Shown: piece after piece, positions 32,039-43,164 of the stretch | How positions within the stretch are numbered: position 1 is the first letter of the stretch | Layout: each line of letters begins with the position of its first letter | Assembly: GCA_021030915.1 (NCBI GenBank) | Contig: JAGEMR010000163.1 | Span: 1-62,121, forward strand | Origin: Astrothelium macrocarpum | Taxonomy: Eukaryota; Ascomycota; Dothideomycetes; Trypetheliales; Trypetheliaceae | DNA length: 62,121 nt | Direction: 5' to 3' | Program-made: the position numbers and the translations under genes | Notes under the pieces: generated by a model | The model's database searches: none | What the model saw: only the letters and a program-made list of their open reading frames with translations | What the model was told of the DNA's origin: nothing

Positions 32039-34016
32039 ATGTCTGCGTTTACAGCGTCCCAACGCTACCTAAGCACCCGGGGAGGATCATATGATGTATG
32101 TATTCAATCTCTTCGGATATAATTGGACTCTTTACGTAGATGCTCAACTCGTGTTCTGTGAAGTTTTCATGTGAAATGGAGCTTTGACTCTATCAGCTTT
32201 GGCAAAATGACATCTTGCCCCTTTCCCTGTCCTTTTACAGTTGACTTTTCTTTTTCTACTATGCTTGAACAAAAAGATACATATACCATGCGGAGAACGT
32301 CGTGTAAATCTAATTCATAAACTAGCTTTCCTTCGAAGAAATTGTGCTAAAGGGTCTCGCGTCCGACGGTGGTCTCTTCATCCCAGAAGAAGTTCCTTCT
32401 CTCCCTTCGGATTGGGCAACCAAATGGAAGGATCACTCATTCCAAGACCTTGCATTCGAGATCTTTTCCCTTTACATCTCACCGTCAGAAATCCCACCCA
32501 CAGACCTCAAAGACATCATCCATCGTAGCTACTCTACCTTCCGTGCTCCTGACATCGCCCCCGTCGTTACTCTAGAGAAGTCGAGAAAACTACATTTGCT
32601 CGAATTGTTCCATGGACCCACCATGGCTTTTAAGGATATTGCTTTGCAATTTCTTGGCAATTTGTTTGAGTATTTTCTTGTCCGACGCAATGCAGGCAAG
32701 ACAGGCGCTGACAGAGAACATCTCTCTGTGATTGGGGCTACAAGCGGAGACACTGGATCCGCGGCTATCTACGGCTTGAGGGGTAAAAAGGATATTTCTG
32801 TCTTCATAATGCATCCTCACGGAAAAGTTAGTCCTGTACAAGAGGCTCAAATGACGACTATCCTGGACGCAAATGTGCACAATATCGCCGTGAACGGGGT
32901 GTTTGACGATTGCCAGGTAAGTCTCTTTGGGTAAGATGAGGAATGCAGTAATTTTAAACGGTCCAGGACTTTGTCAAAGCCCTTTTCGCCGATCCCGAAA
33001 CAAATCGCAAGCACAAACTTGCGGCTGTGAACTCGATTAACTGGGCTCGGATCCTTGCTCAGATAACCTACTATTTCTCTGCCTATTTCCATATCGCACG
33101 CTCAGATCCATCATCCTCCCCATCAAATCCTCCCCAAATCGTCTTTGCCGTACCAACCGGCAATTTTGGCGACATTCTTGCAGGTTATTTTGCGCACAGA
33201 ATGGGATTGCCGGTCACTCGACTCACCATAGCCACCAATAGCAATGACATTCTACATCGCTTCTTTGTGACGGGCGCATACACCAAAAGCTCTGCTACAG
33301 GGCCAGGTGCCCAGAATGGATTTGTAGAAGATGGTGCAAAAGCACATCCTGAGGGCGCCAAGGAGACATTGAGCCCTGCCATGGACATTCTTGTGAGCAG
33401 CAACTTTGAACGTCTTCTGTGGTACCTCGCATATCGAGTGCTTCCATCGAAGCAAAGCACCGTGCAAGAGCGTCGTAAAATTGCAGGAGACAAAGTGAAG
33501 GGATGGCTCAGTGAATTGAAGACCAAGGACGGGTTTTCCGTTGAGTCAGAAATTCTACAAGCAGCAAAGGAGACATTCGACAGCGAAAGAGTTGACGACG
33601 AGCAGACAGTCGAGACAATCCGCGCCATCTACACGTCTGAAGCTGCCAGGGACAATGATGCTAAGGCTCAGTCAACAAGAGGCACAAGAATCGCTGGCCG
33701 ATATGTCCTAGATCCTCATTCGGCCGTAGGCATAACTGCTACCACACGAACGGCCGAGACCGTTGAGTCCAGAAATCCCTCAGAGGTGCACCAGATTGCT
33801 CTGGCGACTGCACATCCTGCAAAATTCAGTAGAGCAGTCGAAATGGCGCTCAAGAACGAGCTTGACTTCCGATTCGAGGACGTGTTACCAGAAGAGTTTG
33901 TAGGTCTAGAGGACAAGAAGAGAAACATGACGATACTGAAGCCGGGGGAAACCTTGGAAGGATTGAGAGACATCATTACCAAGGAACTCGAGGCGGAGAG
34001 ATACGGCCAGCGTTAG
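32039..34016 (+). CDS. THR4: Threonine synthase
   Basis: PLP enzyme that converts O-phosphohomoserine to threonine. Three exons (32039-32095, 32326-32916, 32967-34016) encode 565 aa. The first exon gives MSAFTASQRYLSTRGGSYD, the standard start, and joins to LSFEEIVLKGLASDGGLFIP. The PLP-lysine site is in LFHGPTMAFKDIALQFLGN. The substrate and cofactor loops are in IGATSGDTGSAAIYG and VFAVPTGNFGDILAGYFA. The C-terminus ends KELEAERYGQR. Intron 1 is 230 nt, long for this region, and could hide a second small intron or exon. The length is slightly above the yeast enzyme (514 aa). Confidence 0.93.
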
Positions 34017-37000
34017 CGACAGAGGTCGGAGAGCTGAAAAATGTTACCACGGCGTTTTCTAGATTAATGGAGATTTACATATGGTAAACGTCACGCATAT
34101 TATGCATCCTCCGGGTTTGGCCTATTGTGGCGCCCCGGATGCAGTTTGCTTGACCCGAACGGCGTTATGCAGCTCCAGCCCTACCTGGCGTCGGCTCAAC
34201 TTGTGTTGCTCGACGGCCCGGTGGCATTTGCCACAGCTAAGTTCGTTCACGCAGCGATAGATTTAGGCTGTCGCGGCTATCGACTGTGATATAGTCAAAA
34301 CTGCTTTAATAGAGCGTCTCAACCAGATGAGTTACACAGTGAATTGCAGCAAATATGAAGCATAATCTAATCGTAGCTGATTATGTGATGGTCATATTGA
34401 AGTACCTACATTAAGCCGATTCAGCTCCACTGATCTTCAGGTACGATCCGTAGACAAGGGTTACGATGCGATGTCAATCTGGAAATATTAGATCATACTT
34501 ACTAAGAACAGGATGATGGTAAAGTGGGGTCCCTGATATACTCTGCGATTCACCCAATTTGGTAACTGTCGGATTAATGAACCGCAGTTCCTTGGTTTGC
34601 TTGATTGTCCTTGCACGAACACACAATTATGTCGTGGAAACTTTTGTTTCAGAATAGACCAGAGCTCACTGAGACAGCTCCATGTGTGGACTATACGTTC
34701 TCGTCAATGCGCAAAACGCTCAAAGCTTTGAACGAATGCATAGTGTAGATTGATGAGATACGTAGTATCTATAGGGTTCATGCCGCTTCCCTTGATTGGA
34801 GTTACGGTTCCGAAACAGTAGAGAACACCATCTCCACGTCGCCAACCGTCCATCTTCATTGGTCGGAGTTCGTGTGGCTCGTGGCGTTAAGCTCAAAACC
34901 GAGCATCCGCTTAATCGGGTTCGAGGTTGAAAACAGGAAAGCACAGCCGTTGTGCAGTCGTGATTGCGGTCCAACGGTATGGGTAGATGTATGTTACACA
35001 ACTGGACAGCAAATAGGATCCGAAATCGATTTTGGATGCAAAATGCTGGGTACTCGTCAAATTACTGGAATGATCCCCGACAAAGTAAGCAGAGAGAGCA
35101 AGCAGTACCATTAAAGTTAAAATGATCATGATCGTTGCTGACCGCGTTCTGCTCTGCGATGCTCCAATAAGCTTTAAAGCCGCATCTGGTATCGGAGTAA
35201 AAGATACAACACTTCGAATGGACGACAAGATGGGACCGTGATGCAATGATGATAACAAGCAACCAATCAAGAAAGCACTGATATTCCAATCAAAACTCTG
35301 CTTGTATTTTTTGCTCGGGTCTAGAGAAGCAGTGGAACGATGAAGAAATAGGTATGAGAAGATTTGACCGATGCAGTCTACGACTTACGAAGTAGTGTTA
35401 CCGAAATCTCGATATTGACGGTAAGCGTCTGTGGAGAGCCACTCTTCGCTGTCTGTGAAATGTTTCATCATCTTTTTGTCGCAAATGAAATTATTTGCTA
35501 AACTGCACTTTTTTCCACAAACCGGCATGGTGGAATGCGAAATCCAGGAAGCCTCAAAGCCGCGGCCTGTAGTGTAGCTTTTGTCATACAAGAATCGTTC
35601 TACCAAGCTGATGTGCTGGCCATTGCGCTACGCGCCAGGGGCCCAGTCAACAGTGAAATCGTCTGCCACTGCAGCCATCACCATGGATCTGGAACACATC
35701 CAAAGGAAATGCTCACAAACGAGTCATTTCAGACAGGTCTGTGCCTTTCTTCACATGGAAACAAGGTTGCGGGCCCCCCAAAATCATTTGTTCCTTGGCC
35801 ATGTGTGTGAGGTGTCAATAAAGCGATGGAAGATGGTATGAAATAGTCTAGAGCCGGTCGCCTAACGCACCAACCAAGTCGCTTGGCTAATATCTTACCG
35901 CTCTCTTCGATAGGGCGCAAAATTCCGAGGGAATGGGTTTTGAATCGTAATCGAGAACACACACCACAGAGCATGAGTTGTCTGCCCGGAGTACGGCCGC
36001 GGGAGGCACATGCAAGGCAAACGCATGCAGCAAGCCAGCGTCACTATGCGAGAGACAAATACACGCTTGTGGTGCTGGAAGGCCCAAGGACAGGCCTTTC
36101 GACGAGGCGATTGGGCCTCTGGAAGTCACTATGCGCGAGCAGTGATTTGGGCGAACGAGCGAAAATTCAGTCAGGCCCAAGCATTCGGATCTAGTGAAAA
36201 GTGTAGCAACGACGGGCCGGGAAGAAAGTTAAATCCAATGGACAGGGAATCCCCCGCGATTCACCAATGCGGCTCTCTCATTGTGCGACGAATTTGATTT
36301 TGCCCCGACCGGGGCTGGAGATAGTTTCGTGGCACGGTGCGCCCGTAGCAGGAGAAAAAGTGATGATTTGACCCTGTGTTTCGGATACGAAGATCGCAAG
36401 GAATGGCTTGGTAGCAGAAGTACCGGTACATATCCCACCTGTCGTCTCCCGCCTTTCCGCCGGTGGAGACTCTCCTGTGGCTTCAGTGCTCCATGGAAAA
36501 ATGCGGTGATGGAGTGGTCGAAGGGCTGCTTCCAAGACACTAGTGCGATGGATAACCCGCTAAACACGGAGCACGTTGGCCCATCTTGAACGCGCGCCGT
36601 TCAGTGCATGCACGCTTCCGCTCCAAGTCACTGATCTATCCCCAATCGCGGCTCGGCTGAGGCAGGGATCGCTCCCATTGGCTTGCCACGCTCAGCCCGT
36701 GCGAAACAAGATCCTGGCGCCGCGTGAACGGTCGGCATGAGACAACAAGTGCTTGGTGCAGAGCGCCCACACTACGGATGTTCAGCAGTCGACACCCTCA
36801 CCCAGATCGCGAATGAGCGCTGTCTTGTGTAGACCGCCACTGCAACGACTCCAAAAAAGCTGACCCAGGCTGAGCTCGCCAGAAATGTTGGGAAGCGTGC
36901 ACCGCTTACGAGAGCGAACCAGAAGTATCGAGAAGGCCCTGGTTGGAAACGCGGAAGCCTCTGGAGCCGACCAGAGTCATTTTCGGCGGAGACGGCAACG

Positions 37001-37637
37001 GAGAGAGAAAAGGCAGCGATGAAGGAAGATGACGTCCGGCAGAGGCAAATTTTTGAAATGAGCAGTGGTCGTGTTTGTGTGCATTAATTTCGCTTGGTTA
37101 GGGGTCCGAGATGAAGGCTTGGACGTCGAGGAAGGGCAAAGCATGGAGTGGCCCAAAATGGGCGACGCATCGACCAGCGCTCAGGGTCGCTTCTGTTACG
37201 TCTGCGTGCGCAGCCCAGATGCGAGCTGGATGACTCGAGCCGTTGTCTGCCCCCTGCTGGACGATGGATGGCCGGATCTGCGGAATGATTAAGTACACCA
37301 CTGCCCCCTCTCCCAACCACCCTTTTTGATCCAATTCTGCTCCTGCAGCGTCCCAGGCTTACCAACTTTTGCATCACCGCTTTCTTCACTATTCTTTCTC
37401 AGTCTACACATCACGTCGTAGACTCATCGTAAATTCTTAGTCACGGCTAGGAATTCACTTTATCAATGTACCAAAGAGAGATCCGGGCGTCCTCCTTTCC
37501 TCCTCCACCCCAGCCTATCCCGCGGTGACGGGCCCTTTTGATCTCCCAACTCCACATCTCTTCCTTGATTTCGAATCTGACTTCATCCAACATTCCTCAC
37601 CTCTTGCCGTGGGCGACTGTGGTCGCCGTCGCCCACG
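34017..37637. other. 3.6-kb gene-free stretch
   Basis: No coding region, tRNA or other RNA could be supported. Many short frames exist on both strands, mostly in the GC-richer 35.9-37.4 kb part, but none carries a recognisable motif. It probably includes a long promoter or leader for the gene at 37638. Confidence 0.5.
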
Positions 37638-38807
37638 ATGTACGCGCAATATCCTGCACATCCACCAGGATATTTTGACTATCGTAGATCGCCTCCCATG
37701 TCTCCCCAGGGCGGCGCTCACGGTTACTACTCTCCCCGCTACTCCACACCATCTCCGCGACCATCTCCAAAGGTTCATGCTCGTGGAGCAAGTCAAGATT
37801 ATGGTTACTATGCCTCCCCGAGGGGAGGTGCATCTTACTCGTACTCTTTCCCGCAGGGCTATTATGCCTCCGCTCAAACGCCTCCGCAGCGCACCACCGA
37901 ACACGTAAGTCAACCAGTTCGTAGTCGAAGCACGAAAACGAAACGCTATCAGTACGCCGATGGCGACAAGCGACATTCGTCAACGAGCAAACGCCGCCAC
38001 TCGCGAGCAGAGCAAATCTTCAATGTCATTATAGACGATGGTGACTACGCCGCTTATTATGACGCGCCGCCGCCATACGACCAATATCAAAGATATGAGA
38101 GAGCTGATCGTTATGCCTTTTACGATCAGGTTCCAGTATACACAGAGACAGATCCCGCAACAGCACAACGGTCGCGCGCCCGTCGCGCTTCTCACGGAGC
38201 TCGACCTTCACCACCAAAGCCATCGAAACCTGCAGCACCGACTTCGCGCAAGGCGACAGAGGAAGACGCGCGTCGAGCAGGGATTCCAGCCGGTTACTCA
38301 TACAAAAACTGGGATCCCACGGAAGAACCAATCATGCTGCTGGGTTCCGTCTTTGATGCCAACTCATTGGGCAAGTGGATCTATGACTGGACAGTCTTCC
38401 ACCACGGACCGGGCACTCCCATGTCTGAAGTCGCCGGCGAACTCTGGCTTCTCCTCATCCAACTAGCAGGCAAAGTCAAGCGAGCCGAGGAGTGCATCCC
38501 GCGCGTCCGATCGATCGAGAACCGGGACATGGTTGAAGATTTCTTAGAAAGTGGCGAGCGCTTATGGACGCGTTTTGGTAAGCTCCTCAAGGTGTGTGAG
38601 AGCTACATGTACAAGGCGGCAAAGAAGGCCAGTCCCGACAAACGGAATATTCAGATGGGAAAGAATAGCGGGACGGAGTTTGTTGACTCGATCTTTGGCC
38701 GCGACCGACAGCTGGAAAACACGGAGAAGTTGATGCAGAGCATGCGCTTGTGGAGCATGCGATTTGATGCTAACTGCGAGGATATCCTTCGGCATCCTTC
38801 TGCCTAG
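37638..38807 (+). CDS. Conserved fungal protein, Tyr/Pro/Ser-rich with C-terminal helical domain
   Basis: Single-exon protein of 389 aa, of a type often labelled 'vegetative cell wall protein gp1' in Pezizomycotina, although no function is established. Residues 1-190 are low complexity, rich in Tyr, Pro, Ser and Arg (MYAQYPAHPPGYFDYRRSPP, APPPYDQYQRYERADRYAFY). Residues ~215-389 are a compact and probably conserved domain: GYSYKNWDPTEEPIMLLGSV, FDANSLGKWIYDWTVFHHGP, ELWLLLIQLAGKVKRAEECI, GTEFVDSIFGRDRQLENTEK and MRFDANCEDILRHPSA. There is no signal peptide or membrane helix, so it is probably intracellular. It stands alone between two noncoding stretches of about 3.6 kb. Confidence 0.85.
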   Translation: MYAQYPAHPPGYFDYRRSPPMSPQGGAHGYYSPRYSTPSPRPSPKVHARGASQDYGYYASPRGGASYSYSFPQGYYASAQTPPQRTTEHVSQPVRSRSTKTKRYQYADGDKRHSSTSKRRHSRAEQIFNVIIDDGDYAAYYDAPPPYDQYQRYERADRYAFYDQVPVYTETDPATAQRSRARRASHGARPSPPKPSKPAAPTSRKATEEDARRAGIPAGYSYKNWDPTEEPIMLLGSVFDANSLGKWIYDWTVFHHGPGTPMSEVAGELWLLLIQLAGKVKRAEECIPRVRSIENRDMVEDFLESGERLWTRFGKLLKVCESYMYKAAKKASPDKRNIQMGKNSGTEFVDSIFGRDRQLENTEKLMQSMRLWSMRFDANCEDILRHPSA

Positions 38808-41800
38808 GAGTCATACATTTGGCGCTACATGGATCTCGTTTTTCCATCCACAAATCATCGCTGCGATAGACATTTCCTTGATTTGCATTGGCCATTTCTT
38901 AGTCATACGGGTTATTTGCCACAGCATCGGAGTCATCGCTTTTCCATTTCGATGATACTACTCTGCGCAGCCTCATTCTTTTACTTGGCTGCTAGCGACT
39001 GCGTCTCCAGCATTCGACTGTACTAGTACTTTGGACATTGCGGCAGCATCTGCACTGGCGAAAGTTTTCATCACCGGCGTTGTGATTGGAAGTTGGGATT
39101 TGGAATTACCTTGCATTCATGGGTTATACAGGACAGTTCTTTTTACTCCGTGGACGGTCGGTTCTTTGCGGACAAAAGTTATTGTGCTTGATTATACCCA
39201 CTGCTGTTAGTGTTTAGTTATTTTACCTTTATGTTTAACTCGAGTGTATGTAAATCTATAATGCGCAAGCAACTTACTTCTACGCCACTCTCCAACTACA
39301 TACTGTCGGCATTACCGTGACTGTCGCCTCCACCCGTCTTCAGCCGCTTCCTTACTGGTTTCGTTTTGTCTTTCGCCACGCGCCCTTTTTGCCTCTTGTT
39401 GGCTGCATCACGATCACAACTTACCCGCCCACTGGGAAGGTTGACATGTGAAGTCTAAAGCCCCCTCACCCCGCCTGCTCGCCTTGCTATTCTCAACATG
39501 TCGCCGAATAGTCTCCGTCACCTCGATGTCAGCCGATCAAGGTGTATGGAAGCGCCGGCAAGGATGGCACACCCCTCACATCGCCATCGCTCAAAGAAAG
39601 GCAAGTACCCCACTTGGCTGTGATCACAGTCCCAGGTACCTCATACCGAACCAATACATTCAGTGTCTTGCAAGGACGGCCCATCGCAAGGGAATGTTTC
39701 ACGGTTCGGACATTTCTTTTGGACAGATAAGCATATCAACATGCAGCTTGTGCCCCTCCTGATTGATCGAACTGCCTCGAATTGAGCGAAGCAAACAAAT
39801 CATGGGGCCAAAACAGCCGTTGAAGGTCAATTGCCTGTTCCAACAAAGGCGCGCGGCTGATGAAGCTAGTCTGCGGAAGATGGGCTGCAGATTGGGTCGC
39901 ATTAGCTTATCATGGTTGGATACTCTGTACAGCAATGTTCCCCCCACGTTTATCGAGCAGATTACATACCTTACAATACCTTGAAGGAGGGGAATTCTTG
40001 ACGAACCATTGCGTCAAGGCGAACTCATCAAGGTAACGTTTCCACTCCCACGGTATTTCATTCGACATATGCAATCTCGATTCAGCAAAACGGCGGGTCC
40101 GATGATTCAGTCGGCACCACCGTTACCACGACTGTCCAAGCGTTCATCACTCAAAATTGAATGGAAACAATCCAAGTGCATTCCAGGCCAGCCACCACAG
40201 AAAAAGGCATCCAAAACCCCGATCACACCCTCAGCCTTATGGCGCAGCTGACCAAGCTGGTACTCCAACCAATCCCTGCTGGGTATCGCCTCTGGAAACA
40301 TTAGAAACATTCATCCAACGAGATGCTGTGCATGCATGATAGCGCCCGTTTAGCCTTCCGGTCACCCTTTGGGCCCGTGAGGTCCCACAGGAGAGACACC
40401 AATCACAGCGGCACGGGGCGGGTAAGCAAGCTGAACTGACATGCATAATCTGCGCTCTGCCACGAGCATGGGGTAAAAAAGACTAGAAAGCGCACCGGAA
40501 GGCATCAAGGCAACAAACCTCACGAGTTGGTCTCCTGCAGCAGCGCGATTTGCCCTTCTTCCTTTCTCGGAGCGTGCGCGCTCTGAGGCTCTTCCGCACT
40601 TGCCTTAAGCGATCAGCTAACTAATCACGACATCATGTCCCTTTTCCCCTCCTCCATCATTCTCCATGGGGCGATAAGTCCGCCACCCCCCCCTCCTTTC
40701 GAGAAAGCGGACCGGTTAGGCAGGCGAAGCATTACGCACTATACGATTACGGAGCTAGACCATTTTCTTTTCTCCGATCGCATCCCATCCAGATCACCCA
40801 GGTCGCAAGCGTGAAACTCATCTCCGACCAATCCTTCTCGATCGGCCGCTCGCCGCCTGCGGCTGGCCGACCCATCCAAAACTCGCCAAAAAAGATGAAC
40901 GCTGCAGCCTAAGCCCTTTTGCCGCTCGGCGACCGCGTCCCCTAGCAAGGCGATAGGCTGCAGCGGAGGGGAGGAAAGGGCGGCTCTGCGAGCTTTCGTC
41001 AGGTGCTGCAGCCTAGATATCGAACGGACCTTTTGACGCCCGAGCCGCTCTTTGGGTTGGGAATGCCCATGTGCTCGGCCGGCGCTTGAAAGGGTGGGTG
41101 CATCCTTTTGCCTTCCAATTTACTCATGTGTTTCGGTCGACGCATTTTGTTCATTCGTCCGATCGGCGTTGCTCGTCACAATCACCCGCGTCTTGTGAGT
41201 TTTTGGTCGCACACCATCATGTTGGGGGGGGCGCTCTTGAGAATGAGTCGCAGGCTCTGTCACAGCAGGTCGAGATAAGCGCTTGGCTTTTTCCAATGAT
41301 TTAGGCCTTGTGAGTCTTTTTGCGAGACAGCGGTTGTATGCGCTTCCATGAAGGAATGTTATGGGATGTAGTTGTAAAAAGATACATTCCAACAGCACCT
41401 GATAGGCTATCGATCAGCTAGACGCTAAAGATAGGCCTTTTTGCTTTACTCAGCCCTCAAACCAACAACGTCCCAGTATCGTGGATGTTGCCTGCATTAG
41501 GCCGCTGTATATCAACCAGGTTTTGGATCACGAATATTTGAAATGTACTGTTACTTCATCGCCGAGAGGACAGTTGCTGGGGTTGGTTCCAATACGAGTA
41601 ATTGGGGGCCAAGAGAAACATTGATTGCAGCCGATATGCATCGACCAAGCCACTGATTGGCTTGGCCCCGCATTTTTTTACGAGTTTCGATATTTAATAT
41701 GGGATTTCTGACGAATTCGGATGGATGTGCGAAATATATTGATTGCAAGATCTGGAGGTCTATTTGAATGATGCCTGTAATTTGAGCAAGGCTACGACTG

Positions 41801-42506
41801 CGATATCTGATGACTGTGTATGATTCGAATTTTGTTCAGAAAAATTTCAACACCCAAACTCTACATATCAACGTACAAATGTCATACTTAAGACTTGGGA
41901 GATATGTCAGTCAATCACAAATAAGCGCAAGTACTAAGTTAATTCAAAGCTCAAAGTTCAAAATTTACGGTCGACGTTTGATTAAATATTTTTTACTCTA
42001 AACAATAAAATACAATTTAAGACGTGCTTTAGTTGAAATCTTCCATCTCGTCTTTCTCCTCGAATCCATCGTTTGATCTCGTATCATCTTCTTCATCAGC
42101 TTAGTCTCGCCTCAAACTTGCGATATCTAAATACTCAACGGACAAAGTCAGATGGGCTTCCTTACGGCCGGTACATTCCATCGTTCGGCATAACTGGGCA
42201 AGTGCAGTTCAGAGGGCCGACAATGCAGATCCATTGGAAGCAACGTAGTATTGCCACTAGCTGCGACGTCGGCGATTTGGGCCAAACCCATGTCAATGCG
42301 CAAAGGTCTTCTTTTGACTGCAGCACATGCCTTGACTTGGGCATTGGAGCCGTGCCTCGCCTGTGAGCTACAGTCCTCTGCTGCATCAGGATAACCGCGA
42401 TACAATGATGTACTGCGCTACAGTAGCCGTGCTCTTCTTGAATTCCTACATGACCTGGAATCCAAAGGGCCGCTTCTGGGTAGCAATCGCGAAGATCTTA
42501 GACGCT
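38808..42506. other. 3.7-kb gene-free stretch
   Basis: No supported gene. Frames of up to ~100 codons at 39448-40339 and 41120-41398 have no recognisable domain. The part 41.8-42.1 kb is mildly AT-rich. It may hold long 3' sequence of the previous gene or noncoding transcripts. Confidence 0.5.
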
Positions 42507-42893
42507 CTAAATATACCTAAACATGTTGTTGCGTACGCTCCGCTTCATAGCGGTAGGTTGTCCATCCTCAAGTTCTCGTCCAGCTTCTCCGCCGTCTCCC
42601 GCTATTCCCTCCATCTTCTTCCATAACTCATCATCCAGCTCTTTAACGGATTTTGTTTTCTTGGCCTCCTCATCGGAGCGAGCTGGAGCGCTGGAAGATT
42701 TCGGTGAGCTCTGGGAAGTCAAAGTTCGAACTGCTTTCTCTTGAGATTCGTGGATGGGATCTTTTGCTTCCGGTTTTGAAGCCGAAGAAAGTTGACGATA
42801 TGACGTGAATGGAAAGATGGTCGCCGTGCTGTTTAGGGCTCTGATTGTAGCCAAGTATAGGCTTGCCCGATTCCGTACCGCTAGAATAGCCAT
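42507..42893 (-). CDS. Small conserved mitochondrial protein (hypothetical)
   Basis: Single-exon protein of 128 aa. The N-terminus (MAILAVRNRASLYLATIRAL, then TSYRQLSSASKP) is basic, Ser-rich and free of acids, as in a mitochondrial presequence. The middle is Ser/Lys-rich. The end (ELDDELWKKMEGIAGDGGEA ... MKRSVRNNMFRYI) is the distinctive part and resembles a short conserved block of fungal mitochondrial hypothetical proteins. The function is unknown. It is divergently transcribed from CEF1, with 271 bp between start codons. Confidence 0.75.
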   Translation of the reverse strand: MAILAVRNRASLYLATIRALNSTATIFPFTSYRQLSSASKPEAKDPIHESQEKAVRTLTSQSSPKSSSAPARSDEEAKKTKSVKELDDELWKKMEGIAGDGGEAGRELEDGQPTAMKRSVRNNMFRYI

Positions 42894-43164
42894 TGTGTAA
42901 CAGATAACCCTTTTCCCTTTCTTGATACAATTGTGAAGATTGCTGTTTGAAAATGGATTAAATCACAGGCACCTTATTAGGTCATATGAAAGCTCGGACC
43001 ATGCGGGATGTCGGCCAGACGCGACAACCTTTTTACTGCTCCTTTACCTTGACCATTCTTACTCACGCCCCGGAATCATCCCTTCAAGAAACCGTCCCTC
43101 TTTCAAGCCCTACGTAACTCGAGAACTTGGCCTCTTAAGACTTGGGCATAGTGAACTTGCCAAA
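42894..43164. promoter_or_regulatory. Bidirectional promoter, small mitochondrial protein / CEF1
   Basis: 271 bp between two divergent start codons. The CEF1 frame stays open upstream to 42940, but the first homologous residue is the Met at 43165, so this interval is taken as noncoding. Confidence 0.5.

Noticed and set aside
34860..34930. tRNA-like A-box and B-box sequences (GGTTCGAGG)
   Set aside because: The T-stem and acceptor stem do not pair and no anticodon arm can be drawn.
36229..36589. Overlapping ~100-codon frames on both strands in the GC-rich spacer
   Set aside because: Both strands are open to a similar degree and neither has recognisable protein features, as expected by chance in GC-rich noncoding DNA.
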